Part shown: piece after piece, positions 32,193 to 43,219 of the stretch | Position numbering within the stretch: the stretch's first letter is position 1 | How the letters are laid out: each line of letters opens with the position of its first letter | From: Venturia oleaginea | Lineage: Eukaryota; Ascomycota; Dothideomycetes; Venturiales; Venturiaceae | Assembly: GCA_013176395.1 (NCBI GenBank) | Contig: JABMLP010000016.1 | Span: 1,364,001-1,428,000, forward strand | DNA: 64,000 nt | Direction: 5' to 3' | Notes under the pieces: generated by a model | Told to the model about the DNA's origin: nothing | Seen by the model: the letters and a program-made list of their open reading frames with translations, nothing else | The model's database searches: none | Position numbers and translations under genes: made by a program

Positions 32193-34861
32193 ACCCCCCT
32201 CCCTCCCTCCCTCTATTACAACCCCCGTCAACTCCGCTCTTCCTATCTACTTCCCTCACCTTGTACAAGCAGCTCCTGAGTGATTTGGAGAGCCGCAGTG
32301 ACGGCAATTGCCTTGTGAACGTTTTGGGCGTTTGTTGGAAGCCTGTAGTATTAAAGTCTGAGTTTCTGCTGTATTTCGAGAGCGCTTCTTGGTAACTTTT
32401 GGTGGTAATGGCTCTTTCTGACTAACCTGAGTAGCCTTAATCTGTAGGAGCTCTTCAAGAGCATTGTCAGCATCGTCAAAGGCGGCCTCGTCTTCAGAAA
32501 TCTCGGTGTTTTGGGCCTGACGAGAAGATATAATCTCATCGTAAGTAGCATCCATTTCGGCTTCAAGATCGTGATCAAATACCGCCGCTTCTTCGTCAGA
32601 TTCCGAGTCGCTAGATGATGAAGACTCGTCTGAGATTTCGATGGTTTCATTACGCTTCCGGCGGCCTTTGGTAGCGATTTTAGACTCTGCTTTTGATGAT
32701 TTTTTACCCTGGGTTGATCGTTCAGCGGCCGTGGCTCCTTTGCGTTGACAGTCCTTTCGAATACGGCTATTCACATTATGCTTGCGCATACGAAGATGCT
32801 TCGGACGTCCTGGCTTACGATTTGGCTCACTAGGGAGAGTTTGACCATCTGGAATGAGATTCTTGATCAAAACTGGGCGTAGTGAGCCGCTGTAGGCTTT
32901 GCGGTATTGACTGCGCTCGTAAATAGTAGAATTGCCGTCAGTATACACAATTTTGAGGTCGTATTTGAGAGCTAGAATGGCCGCAAAAACGTGAGCACAT
33001 GGTAGACGATGGTCCTGCCATTCTAGGCAATCGCAGACTCCTTTATCAAGGTCTACAACCCAGCCTGCAGCGCCGGGAGACTCATGAAGCCTCACAAAGA
33101 CTACCGTACGGCTAGAAGGGTAGCCAACCATTTTGCGACCAAGATTGAGGCGATCGTGTTGATGTTGAGTCGCAAATTTGGTGAACTCCTTGCCGTAGAA
33201 GACCTCATTACCGTGATCAAATTGACTGCGCTTGAAGAAGAGCTGCATTTGCTTGGTCCAGATCGCCTCAAGCATATGGACTGGATTGAGCTGTCTCTCT
33301 TCACGTAATGTGCTGTTCATTGACTCTCCAATGTTGGAAGTAGTATGTCCATATCGAGGGTATTCCGTCAACGGCGCATGTGCTTTACAGTAAGTCTTAC
33401 GATCACCAATGCCGTCAATGTAGTAAATCGCTGCGGGCGAGATTACACGAATCTTTCCAATCAGCGCAGCGTGCTCACTCACAGTTTCGGCCTGCATCGC
33501 TTGCCGGAAGAGCGCTTCAATTAGTTTGCCGTAAGCGCTGGAAACATTCTCTGCGAGATGCTGTGTACAGAAGTAGTGAAAGGTATAAGGTTCTGGGAAG
33601 TGCTTCTTGATTGCAGGATCCAAACCTTTGCCGCGATCGGTGATGATTGCGAAGCGCAGTGGTGAGTACGTCTCATCGCCTTCATTCTCATCTTCTTCAT
33701 CAAGATATGGCTGGATAAGATTTACTTGAAGGAACTCTAAGAACCAATTCCACCATTCTTTTGATTCTGAAGGCACAATTGCCCAAGCAAGGATAAGCGT
33801 CTTCTCATTATGGTCAATGGTTGTAGCAAGAAGTAATATACCTCCATATTTTGATGAGCAGTGTGCGCCATCCAAAACAAGAAATTTGCGATTTGCATGC
33901 CAGGTAATGATTGCAGCCGTTGGTAGCACTGCGGCGGCGAGGAAGACATTATTCTCTGCTCTCTTGAATCTGTAGAAGGCTCCATTGTATGTTCCGGCTT
34001 CTATAATTGTTTGGTAGATGTCGTTAGTGAAGCCGCTGCCTTCGAGTAGATTGCCGCGTTGTCGAAGATACGATAACATTGGTTTGATCAACTGAAATTG
34101 TATGTTTGAGTCTCCGTCAAGATCTCGTAAAATAGCCGCCTTTGTGCGATGGGCTTGGCTGTACGAGAGAGTGATGCCAGCCTTCATACGAGCATTACTC
34201 TTTACGGCTTTTGGCTTAGTGGTTCTATCGTTGGTGATAAGGTCTCCATTCAAGCGCTTTTGGTATGCAACACTATGAGGACGTCGCCAACCATAATGAG
34301 TAGAGACTGGACAGGTATGAGGTATGAAAATGCGTAAAGTTGGTCGAGGGTCGTCGCCAATGAAGGCAATGCGCGCCTTTAAGGTATTAGCAAAGGGCTG
34401 AATTGAGAGACGGAATAATACCTTAAAACCACAAGTCTCAGCTATCTTTTGTCGACATTCTGCTGCCCAAAATTTGCCGTTTCCATTCAACACTTTGAAA
34501 GATTCGTGGGCTTCAATAATCGCATCTGTGACTGCATTTGCGCCGTCTTCCAGGGAGTCAAATTGCATACCAATGGTGAGGGATGGATAGGGAGGCCTAT
34601 CTTCAGGCCCAGGGCTTTCGAATGACGATGTGCGAGGCCTAATTGAGTGCGTAGTGTTGAGTTGTATTAAGTAAAAAATGTAGATATCAAAATGTGGTAA
34701 ACAAAATTTAGAGTCACGTACGCGTGTTCGCGAAAGATGCACGAAATTGACCAATTAGAGCAATGTATGTATCAGCAATTTTTTTCAATGTATGTCCTAG
34801 CAATTGGATGTATGTGTTGGCTAGATTTTTTGATGTATGTCTTCATACGGCAATTAACCGG
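32193..34861 (-). mobile_element. MULE (Mutator-like element), copy 2
   Basis: The terminus at 34861 in element sense begins CCGGTTAATTGCCG and carries the same four ACATACAT iterons as copy 1. It contains one long transposase gene. The 3' end is cut off 63 bp after the stop codon by the LTR fragment at 32192, so no matching 3' inverted repeat is seen. Orientation is opposite to copy 1. Confidence 0.88.
32256..34568 (-). CDS. MULE transposase
   Basis: 770 aa from ATG 34568 (MQFDSLEDGANAVTDA) to TGA at 32256. The frame is open 62 codons further upstream but without ATG. The N-terminal part resembles FAR1/WRKY-GCM1-type DNA-binding regions of MULEs (FKVLNGNGKFWAAECR). The MULE catalytic domain shows VLDGAHCSSKYGG and ITDRGKGLDPAI, with the acidic residues expected of the DDE core. 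A SWIM zinc finger follows (CDCLEWQDHRLPCAHVF), then a Ser/Asp/Glu-rich tail and a terminal knuckle (CRHCGSPNHSGAAC). The frame is complete, so the protein may be functional although the element lacks a visible 3' end. Confidence 0.92.
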   Translation of the reverse strand: MQFDSLEDGANAVTDAIIEAHESFKVLNGNGKFWAAECRQKIAETCGFKVLFRLSIQPFANTLKARIAFIGDDPRPTLRIFIPHTCPVSTHYGWRRPHSVAYQKRLNGDLITNDRTTKPKAVKSNARMKAGITLSYSQAHRTKAAILRDLDGDSNIQFQLIKPMLSYLRQRGNLLEGSGFTNDIYQTIIEAGTYNGAFYRFKRAENNVFLAAAVLPTAAIITWHANRKFLVLDGAHCSSKYGGILLLATTIDHNEKTLILAWAIVPSESKEWWNWFLEFLQVNLIQPYLDEEDENEGDETYSPLRFAIITDRGKGLDPAIKKHFPEPYTFHYFCTQHLAENVSSAYGKLIEALFRQAMQAETVSEHAALIGKIRVISPAAIYYIDGIGDRKTYCKAHAPLTEYPRYGHTTSNIGESMNSTLREERQLNPVHMLEAIWTKQMQLFFKRSQFDHGNEVFYGKEFTKFATQHQHDRLNLGRKMVGYPSSRTVVFVRLHESPGAAGWVVDLDKGVCDCLEWQDHRLPCAHVFAAILALKYDLKIVYTDGNSTIYERSQYRKAYSGSLRPVLIKNLIPDGQTLPSEPNRKPGRPKHLRMRKHNVNSRIRKDCQRKGATAAERSTQGKKSSKAESKIATKGRRKRNETIEISDESSSSSDSESDEEAAVFDHDLEAEMDATYDEIISSRQAQNTEISEDEAAFDDADNALEELLQIKATQVSQKEPLPPKVTKKRSRNTAETQTLILQASNKRPKRSQGNCRHCGSPNHSGAACTR

Positions 34862-35656
34862 ATAATATATACTATACTCAGTTCTTACCTTGTTTTTCCA
34901 TACGTGCACGTCATTTCATTATCACCCTAAGTAATACCAACATGATTGTTGGTAGTGAGGGGGAGAACACGGGAGCCTCTCATTTTGGAATTGTATTCGT
35001 GATGGCCGAAATCGATGAACTGATGTCCCAACATCGTGCCTGGCAAAAAGCGAAGAACCTCGAGTTTCTACCAAAACAATCGATAGAGATAATATGCAAA
35101 AGTAGCTAGCGAGATAAAGCAACTTTTAGAATTATTTCTTCGTTGTTGGTGGCTAAATCGATCCAGGAGAGAAGAAAAGGGAGCGGACAATTCTGGACGT
35201 TGTATATTGAGGAACGGACGAAACAAGTCTGTGCCTCAGCGATAGTCTGAGAGCTACGCTGACGTACTACAGGCCACGTGTGCAATAAAGAGGCTTAGTT
35301 TGGAAGGCAATGATTTAATCGAGATGAACCTAGATGTGTTTATGGACGAAGTAAAGACACTATTGTTAAGATTCAGAGTTTGATAAAAATCAATCTGAAC
35401 TTGAAGTTAACCCCTTCATCCAAAAGGTTTGCTCATACGACAATAACATTTAGGATTACAGGTTAAAAAGTCGTTCTACGTACTGGGTGATACAAGAAAC
35501 ATGTAAAGGAATGTTGAGAATACATTGCAATAGGTAAACGCCAACTCATCCCTTCATCATCCAGGTTATGTATCTGGTGCCAATACTTTTCCATGCCATT
35601 GTTCAAACGGTTTCCAAATTCAAACTCCAGACCAATGCATGTAGAGAACGATTCAA
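34862..35656. other. Intergenic region, 795 bp
   Basis: AT-rich DNA between the MULE end and the GH17 gene. No coding region, RNA gene or repeat recognised. Confidence 0.5.
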
Positions 35657-36841
35657 CTAAGCTGAGCGGTTGAACCGCCTGCGGGTTTTCCTATAGCTAA
35701 CAACCCAACTAGGCCGCGCGGTTGGATCGCCTACGAGACTTCCTGTTATGGGAGTTAGATGACAGTCCTCAGTTGTAGAAGAAGCGCCGCTTGTAGCCAC
35801 AGCACCATCCTCTACCGAGATAGACGACGCGCTCATGGTTTCCAAGAGAGCGGAAGTAAGAACTTCAAAAGAAAAGACAGGGGTGACCAACGTGGCAGGG
35901 GGGCATGAAAGATCAAACAAAGGAGTGGTGGTAATGGCTGTGCCTACAACACCAAACGCAGGATTTGGCGAGGTGGGGTAGTCATCCAATTGGAACCACC
36001 AGACGTTGATCTTGTCGAAAAGCTGGCCGCATCCAACAGAAGTCCAGAAAGAGCGAGCGTTCGCAGCAGAGGCTACAGCCTGTGCCACTGTTGGTCCAGA
36101 GACTGGCCATCCAGCCTCGGTAACCCAGACCGGTTTTCCTTGTGCCACAGCAACCACCTGAGAGTATGCGCTAGCGAACAAGTTGGCTGCGTTGCTAATA
36201 TCGTTTCCGTTGGCAGATTCGTAGTATGGGTAGGCATCAACACCCATGAAGTCAGCGGCGGAAATGAGTGCGGTGTTGGAGCTGTTAACGAATGCCGTCC
36301 AAGTGTCGACATGTCCAATGAGTCTTCCTTCAGCAGGTGTGCCAGCAATAGCGGCCCTGACTTGAGCAATATAATTGACAAGGACATCAGGGTTTGTACC
36401 TGGGCCAGGGTCTGAAGCTCCTGGGTATCCAGAGTTACGGTAAAGATCCTCAGAGCCGACAGCAATGGCGACGATCAAATCAGTGAATGCTGTGCCATAC
36501 TGGCTGATGCCAGCCTTCAACGCTGCAATCTCGTTGTCCACAATGGTTTGACCAGCAGATGCCCAGATGCCAAGAAGAAGAGAGGTATTGGTACTGATAG
36601 CAGCTGGAATTGCTGAAATTGGGCTGTTTGTGGTTCCTCCCTGGATTGTGGTGTATAGTCTGGCGCTTGTAAAGCCGCTGGTTCCAGCCAAGTTTCGAGC
36701 AGTGCTGAATTCCTGTTCGAAATGGGCTTGGTCTTTGATAGCTCCTGCGGCGTCAGTCGAGCCGTAGTTGAAGCCTTTGAGGACTCCGAATGCAGTGGAA
36801 ACAGCTGGCAATGCTGCCACGGCGAAGAGTTTTGCGAACAT
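35657..36841 (-). CDS. GH17 beta-1,3-glucanase, secreted
   Basis: 394 aa, intronless, starting at ATG 36841 with a signal peptide (MFAKLFAVAALPAVSTA). It has the glycoside hydrolase family 17 fold. Glu131 in VGSEDLYR is the likely acid/base and Glu242 in WVTEAGWP the likely nucleophile, with MGVDAYPYY between them. Such enzymes act on cell-wall beta-1,3-glucan. Related EglC-type proteins continue with a Ser-rich tail and GPI signal. Here the tail is short and ends basic (SYRKTRRRFNRSA), without the hydrophobic segment a GPI signal needs. It includes a roughly 45-bp imperfect duplication at 35665-35745. The C-terminus may be altered by mutation. Confidence 0.9.
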   Translation of the reverse strand: MFAKLFAVAALPAVSTAFGVLKGFNYGSTDAAGAIKDQAHFEQEFSTARNLAGTSGFTSARLYTTIQGGTTNSPISAIPAAISTNTSLLLGIWASAGQTIVDNEIAALKAGISQYGTAFTDLIVAIAVGSEDLYRNSGYPGASDPGPGTNPDVLVNYIAQVRAAIAGTPAEGRLIGHVDTWTAFVNSSNTALISAADFMGVDAYPYYESANGNDISNAANLFASAYSQVVAVAQGKPVWVTEAGWPVSGPTVAQAVASAANARSFWTSVGCGQLFDKINVWWFQLDDYPTSPNPAFGVVGTAITTTPLFDLSCPPATLVTPVFSFEVLTSALLETMSASSISVEDGAVATSGASSTTEDCHLTPITGSLVGDPTARPSWVVSYRKTRRRFNRSA

Positions 36842-37574
36842 GGCGGGAGAAAAGTCGATTAAGAAATGGCGGGCAGAATTGGGGGATTAAGAAGCTGGTG
36901 AAGAAATGGAACGAGAGAAGAACAATTGGGTATAAGGCCAAAAACCGAAGGAAAAGGGACGTGATGTTATTAAAAGAGATGTTGTGTAGAAGAATGACGA
37001 TGCACTCCAACCTAAGGTACCTCCGGGAGTAGTCAACAAAAGATGTACGATCGACAGGCCCAGCCCGTGCTTCTGCAGGAACTACTGACTGGGCCACAAT
37101 TCTTTGTCAAGGAATAGCTTAATAATAGAATGGGGAATACAGCGAGCGAATCTAGTGCTTCGATGCACTGGAGCAGGGGACCAGCGCCATGTCTTAGAGT
37201 CCCCGCTTGCAAGGTCTGACGACCATCATTGATCCATACAGGGCAGTAGGCTTCCGAGCGCTGCGGCACGAATACCTTGCTTAGGCAACGATTTGATGTT
37301 GACAGGCGATTCGAAAGTCGTTGACCGCGGTGTTACCGGTCTTCTACAGCGGTTCCGATGAGTCGAGCTCGGGTTCTGGCGGGTCCAATGCTACCTGTGA
37401 GCCGACTTGCATTGACCCGGAGAGACGCGCAATCCTACGTGGCGAAGGCCGTTGAACGGAGGACTAACAGGGCCGACAAGAGGAGATGATCAAGGCTTTT
37501 GCTTGTTGGAGGAAGAAGAAGAAGAGATTCCGGGAATGCCGGGCATCAGTCACATGATTTTAATTCAGAATTCT
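36842..37574. other. Intergenic region, 733 bp
   Basis: GH17 promoter side and the 3' side of the OB-fold gene. Open frames are short and without recognisable domains. Confidence 0.5.
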
Positions 37575-39190
37575 TCACATACAAATATCCCAGATGCACA
37601 ACCTTCCCATGCCACCCTCTCCTTCCTCAGCCGCCCACGCAAACCTCAGCGTAACACGTAAAAACAATAATCGCATCTCAAGGTATTTGAGCACCTCCAT
37701 CCCCGCTCCTACTAACTCCTCTTTCGTGCGTCCCAACAAACCCTCCCAAGCCTCTGAACTCATAATCCTCTTCCCACCAGTCAACGCACCAGTTTCGTCA
37801 CAAACAGTACCGAGTACCTTTGGATTGATCTCCATAACAATATCTTTTTCACAATTCTTGCATTTGGCAATCAGCTGGTTGGTAAAGAGGGGATGCCCAC
37901 AGTGTTCATTACAAAGGAGTTGATGTCGACGATGGAGCGTTGTGATGTTGACTTCTGTAATCATGACGTTCAAGTAACCCGTAAATATACTGTCAGGCGA
38001 AGAGCGAATGAACTGATCTAACTCAGCGAAGGTGAAGAGGATCTGATTCTCGCTCTGTCTAGCAGTTTGGAGGTCAAACGACTTGTATGGAAAAGGCGGG
38101 TTGATGTGCGTGTGTCTTTTCAATCGTTCGGCATACGTGCGAAGCCATTCTGCGTCTGGAATGTTGGGATCGATGTCGATGAGGGTAGAGGAGGTGAGTG
38201 AGATGTATGTTCGACGATCTATGCGCCAGCCTGGAGATGAGATGAAGAGGATTGTCTTTGATGGCTCCCAGGTACTAGCGGAGAGAGCTGAGGGACCCCA
38301 GAGTGTGAGTGTGGCTTCGGAGGTGTCGTCGAAGATGTTGATGTTGACTAGCTCGTTTGCGACGCCTTTCTTGTTCGTGACTGCGCTTCATGTTAATGAG
38401 AGGAGAGGGTCAGAGGAAGGGTGGTAGACTTTTCTTGCGAGCACCAACGCTTTTGACGCAGACGAGCATGCGTCCGTCGATGACATCGTAGCCGCCATCG
38501 ACAAAGTTCTTCAACGTCATCAAGCCTGCTAGCGGTTGGCCTTCTCGGTAGCCAAGAGGTGTCTTACACAGCACTCCCTCATCGCTGTTTTCATGTATCA
38601 TGAAGTGACAGCTGCGATCTCTCTCGGGAAAAATGGAAGTGAACAGCGGTGCTTGAGAAGAAGCAAGAGATCCATGTTCACCGTTCGAAACATGTGGAGT
38701 CCAGATCGAGACGAGCTGACCAAGACTGAGGTTGTACGTGCAGTTGGCATACCAGAGTCGGACCTGTGCCATCAAGCGATCAATTCCATGCTCTTTCATC
38801 CGATATAGACGAGTGTGATGACAAGAAAGGTGTACTCACTGTCATTGCTCCACTGCCATCCTTAAGGATGATCTTCACACACCCCTTTGCAGCTCTCGGC
38901 TTCTTACTTGGCGTGTTTTGATCATGGAAATTGGCGACTCGTCCTTGAATCGTTACACACTTCGGTCCAGGCACGAGGTTGGCAATCTTAAACTCCTCAT
39001 AGTCTTGAGTCGGGACCCACGACTCGTCGATGACTGGGTGTAAGACAGCCTCAACTTCTGCTGTCGTGAACCCATCTCCTGGCTCTTTTGACTGTGCTGA
39101 ACCGGATGCAAGTGGCTGAGCGTGAGCGAGCGAGGTGCCTGGCTTCGAAGACTTGAAGAAAGACTGAATTGAAGCGGATTGAGGCGCCAT
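37575..39190 (-). CDS. OB-fold single-strand nucleic-acid-binding protein (RPA1/MEIOB-like)
   Basis: Three exons, 39190-38840, 38763-38430 and 38380-37575, give 496 aa. The middle exon carries an OB-like strand pattern (LGQLVSIWTPHVS, IDGRMLVCVKSVG). The third exon carries a second one (GVANELVNINIFDDTSEATL, TLWGPSA) and a cysteine cluster (CNEHCGH, CKNC), as in RPA1-type OB folds. The N-terminus (SIQSFFK) resembles a PCNA-interacting peptide with the leading Gln missing. Meiotic or replication function is inferred only from that likeness. Both introns are needed, since unspliced frames stop. Intron 2 has a weak GTCTAC donor. Confidence 0.75.
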
Positions 39191-39884
39191 GATGGGGCGG
39201 TGGGCAGGAATGATACAAAAGGATGTTATGCTGCTTCTAGCACTGCATTCTGGAGTGTTAGATTAAACTGAGGGCCGTACTTTTATCGAGAGGTAGGACT
39301 TCAGATGAGAGGGCGTTGAGGAATCTGAGAATGTGAGAAGTGGGGCGTATCCCGATTTGGTAGCGACGATATCTTGAAGGCGAATGCAACATCTCGTGAG
39401 GATCCAATGAGTGATAGAAATGGGAAAGCCATTTGATCTGCTAACACAACTTCCATTTACCTTCAATTTGCAATTCTCCCCGCCTCCTGAAGAACTAAAA
39501 ACTGTCGAATCTTGGTACTCAAATTAGGCTTCTGGCTAGATACCACACAGGCCGTTCAGCCATCAATTAGTGAAGCTTGCGCGACAGCCTCGGAGGTACA
39601 GTTCCTCTCTGGTTTTATCAGAATCAACTCAATATCTGGTATCACTCAAGCCTTGTGCTTGAACCCATCTGCTCAACATCCGTCCATCCGCTGTCGCTGC
39701 AGGCTTCATTTCGGATTTCAATGACTGGCTTCAATATGCACTCTCGCCGCCGGCATATCTTCTTTCAGATTTCTTTCAGATCGAAGCCGCGGTATGGCCC
39801 TTTGTATGGCCCTTTGGCTTCACTCTGGTCGGTACACATCCCATGCACGTCCCGGATTTTCGTGTCCGTTGTTCCGTACTTGCA
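39191..39884. other. Intergenic region, 694 bp
   Basis: Promoter of the OB-fold gene and 3' region of RRP46. Nothing else recognised. Confidence 0.5.
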
Positions 39885-40629
39885 TCACGTCGCGTATGCG
39901 CCAACATCTGTTTCAGCTTTCAAAGCATCTTTGCTATTCAAACACGTTTCTTCTGCCTCTCTTGCTATCGTGTTCCATTCTTCGATGCCGAATTCGCCCT
40001 CACTTTCTGCAAGCAGCATTTCGCCAGTTCCAGCGAAAGCGAAGACATGCTGTGAGTTCTTGGATGTAATAAAGGTAGAAGTGTAAATGGTGTCGAGGGG
40101 GATCGAGGCGGACAAGAGGGCGTGGAGGGAGGTTTGGAGGAGAGAAGGGAGCAGGGCCAGTATCTATCGCGCGTGTTAGCGTCAGGTTTGGATGGGCCAA
40201 GGTCAAGGGACAATTGTACAGAGCTTGGATTCGTCTTCACGTCTGAAGGTGGTAGAGCTGAAAAGTCAGGTATCGAGAGGATTTGGAGCGTCAATTGGAT
40301 AAGGGTGCGCGGGAATTGGTGCGTGAGAATTATACGCGTGAGGGTCGCATGGAGGATTGATTCGAGGTAGCGCTCTTTTGTTCCTAGGAAAGTGCTGTAA
40401 GTATCACGATCTCGACGTAGCCCCCCTGATTCAGTTCGAAGTGATGGAGAGCGTATATGAACATACCACCGACACCGCTTGCAGGCCTGATATGAACCTC
40501 GACACCTGCTTCTTCGGCTAATTCATCGCGGCGTTGGGCTTCGATGGGACCATTTAAGGCGGCGAGAACGGTGTATCCATTTGATGAGTATGTAGCCGAG
40601 CCATCAGCACGGTGGAGAGGAGCTACCAT
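39885..40629 (-). CDS. RRP46: Exosome subunit RRP46
   Basis: Three exons, 40629-40467, 40383-40241 and 40163-39885, give 194 aa, a normal RRP46 length. The RNase PH-like fold starts with PLHRADGSATYSSNGYTVL and EVHIRPASGVGG. It continues across intron 1 with TKERYLESILHATLTRIIL and across intron 2 with ILALLPSLLQTSLHALLSAS. RRP46 is one of six RNase PH-type ring subunits of the RNA exosome, which processes and degrades RNA; the eukaryotic ring is catalytically inactive. Introns are 83 and 77 bp. The start faces the decayed F-box gene 261 bp away. Confidence 0.92.
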
Positions 40630-40889
40630 CCTATCAATAAAAGAGAGTGGTTATGAAAAGCTGAACTGTTGTTGTCTCAAAAAAAGGCGTGATAATGGAG
40701 AAGAGGGTGCTTATCGATAAGAGCGAAATTTAGTACTAGCTTCTCGTCCGAATGGTTCCACCTCTTCAATTCCCCCATTAGACTCTACGCTATAGAACTT
40801 GGATCAAGGAAACGCTCAGCTTTCACCCTTCACCTATCCCAAAAAAGTCTACCTTGGAACGGAACGAACTTCCATAAATAATAACTTCG

Positions 40890-42109
40890 ATGACGCTACT
40901 CTCGTCCTTGAGCCGCTGGCTGAAGCGCGCATGGGAGCGCATCTGGAAGCTCGTAACTCCTTCACCGAAAAGCTCTCGACTTCTCGAGCTACCATCTGAA
41001 CTTCTCGAGTGCGTTCTCGACCATATAAATCTCGTAGACAATATCATTCTTTCTCAGACTTTTAAGGTCTTGCGCGGATGACTATCGGCAGAATGTTGTA
41101 TCTCTTTCATACAGTCCACATCTGAGGAGAAGGTGATTCTTCGGAACGAGATTGCGTGCAGGCTTCCTGCCTTCAGGATTTGTATTACTTGCAGCCAGCT
41201 ACACATGTATGTCGTTTTAACTTCTATCCCTTGGCGGCACAGTCCGTTAAAAATAAACTCACTTCAATTCAGTAGTGGCACTCTCAAAGCACAATTAACG
41301 CCGATAAATTTCTGGCAAATGCATTTTGATATTGCCAGAAATTTTTCAACATCGAATCAAGAAGAATCGCATGCGCGACATCTTCGACAAAGAGTGTCTC
41401 AACCCCACCTCGAGTTAAAATCTAGCTAACAAGTCTTTCTAGGATCAATTTCAATGAAGAACCTGTGCATTCGCTGGCCCGATCCGATTATTGCCGCAGG
41501 AGTCTTGCTACCGTTCCTGTAGACGCCATTAGTTGCAATCAAAAAGTCGCATTTCATGTCATAGGTACAGCCATTAAACTGGCGGCCATGAACTGCCATC
41601 CGGATTATCTAGCAGCAATACTGCGAGCCGAGACGAGACCCAAGATGTTTTGGAGTGTAGGAGACCAGACGACAGTGTGGCCTAAGATTATTCAAGGCAG
41701 ATTCGTGCTCAAGCTTTGTCGGGACTTCACCAAATGGAAAGGCAGGGTATGTCTCGATTCGTTAACAGGTCCATTTGGTGGTATCTGCCTACATCTCACC
41801 TTGATTGACGGTGAGAGAGCACGATTGGGCCAAGAGATCAAAGCCGCCTTTGAGGAACATGAACGTCAAGACTGTGCTAGAGACTCAATCATCAAGAGAA
41901 CATTCTCTTGTAACTCTTGTCCCACTGATGTTGAGCTGGAGATTGGAGCAGAGCACGCTAGATTCCTCGTGTGGTGTGATCTAGGAACGAGAACATATCC
42001 TGTAGATGAGCTCTGGTTAAACCGTACACGATTTGTCCCTTTCGGCCACACATACCCAACATACAACTACGAGCATAGGAGCATTCGGGAAAGCTATGAA
42101 CACAGATGA
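40890..42109 (+). pseudogene. Decayed F-box protein gene
   Basis: ATG 40890 opens with an F-box motif (LLELPSELLECVLDHINLVDN), then hits TGA at 41079. The same frame continues coding-like (EEKVILRNEIACRLPAFRIC) to a donor near 41205. An acceptor near 41273 leads to SSGTLKAQLTP and then a stop at 41427. A further block in another frame runs 41465-42109 (CHPDYLAAILRAE). Intact F-box genes in such fungi commonly carry a similar Cys-rich block (CITCSQLH). F-box proteins recruit substrates to SCF ubiquitin ligases; this copy is most likely dead. Confidence 0.6.
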
Positions 42110-43110
42110 TTGGCAAGGGCAGGGCGCGTTTCGCCACGGGAGCATCAGGGTCATGAGACAAGACAATGTATAGTTGATATTCACTATCTGATAATACTAT
42201 CATATGCTTGTCCATATCCATCCTGCTTGCCTCAACGTCTGAACCTGTGTACTTAAGCCCAAGCGCCGTGATGTGAGTGGCTGAGACAACTGAATGTGAG
42301 ATGCTGGGACCCAATGTTTAGGGCCGGAGTGGAGTTGAGGCTGCGGTCCATGTTAGAATTCTATGGATGCAAAAGGCAGAAAGAATCAGTTTGGGGACTC
42401 GCATTAGCTTCACCACGAGGGCTACTAGACTTCAACACCATGATGAGGTTGCGAGTTCTATTGAAGGACCCCCCCTCCCCCCTTACCCATCCCATCCCTG
42501 GGGCCCCCTAGACGTGCTCTCCTGGGCGTCTAAGGTAGGAACTGCGGATAGTTATTTCATTCTGAGGTGTGGGCGGTGTTTGGTCCATTAGGCGGATGAG
42601 AATGGGTTTAAAGAAAGTTTCTGGTCAGCAAGAGCCTTTCAAGGGCGTGTTCGTAAACTCGATTTCAATGCAATTAGCACAGGTGTGTTTCTGGCTGAAA
42701 TGGTCGAATACTGGCTTGAGTTCGCATTTTGAATGCAAATGATAGGATCTCTTGATTCTTTGAAAAAATATTCAAAACTGAATGCTACCAGCATCGGCGT
42801 TAAGGGTACTAACCAATCAGCGAAGAGGAATCTCGCCTTGTCTCGTTGCTGGATGCACTCGTGTCAATTCTTATCGTAGAAAACCTCTCCACGGAACAGC
42901 TCTCTAAAGCCCCCTCTATTTAGGGTCTACCCGCTGAGAGTTAAGGTAGGGTCTAAGGATATATTTAAATCGCGATCATGTCTTACTCAATTTATCTAGC
43001 AGGAAGAGATCCCACCAAAATTCTACTGGTACATTGAAATCGAGGTTACGAACACGACCCCGACATTCGAGGAGATCAAATCTAGTAAATATACCAACAT
43101 TTCTTAAACA
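42110..43110. other. Intergenic region, about 1 kb
   Basis: No gene recognised. It contains C-rich runs at 42470-42513 and AT-rich stretches near 42960. It lies between the decayed F-box gene and pogo copy C. Confidence 0.5.
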
Positions 43111-43219
43111 TGTTATCAGTGTCAAAGTCGTCTCCAGTCCTCTGTCACACTGGGAAAAGTTTGATTACAAACCGCGAGTTACTCCTACATCGCCTGAGAT
43201 TCGAATCTCGAGATAAATT

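Noticed and set aside
43185..43215. GATTCGAATCTCG, similar to a tRNA T-arm
   Set aside because: No A box, acceptor stem or cloverleaf could be built around it.
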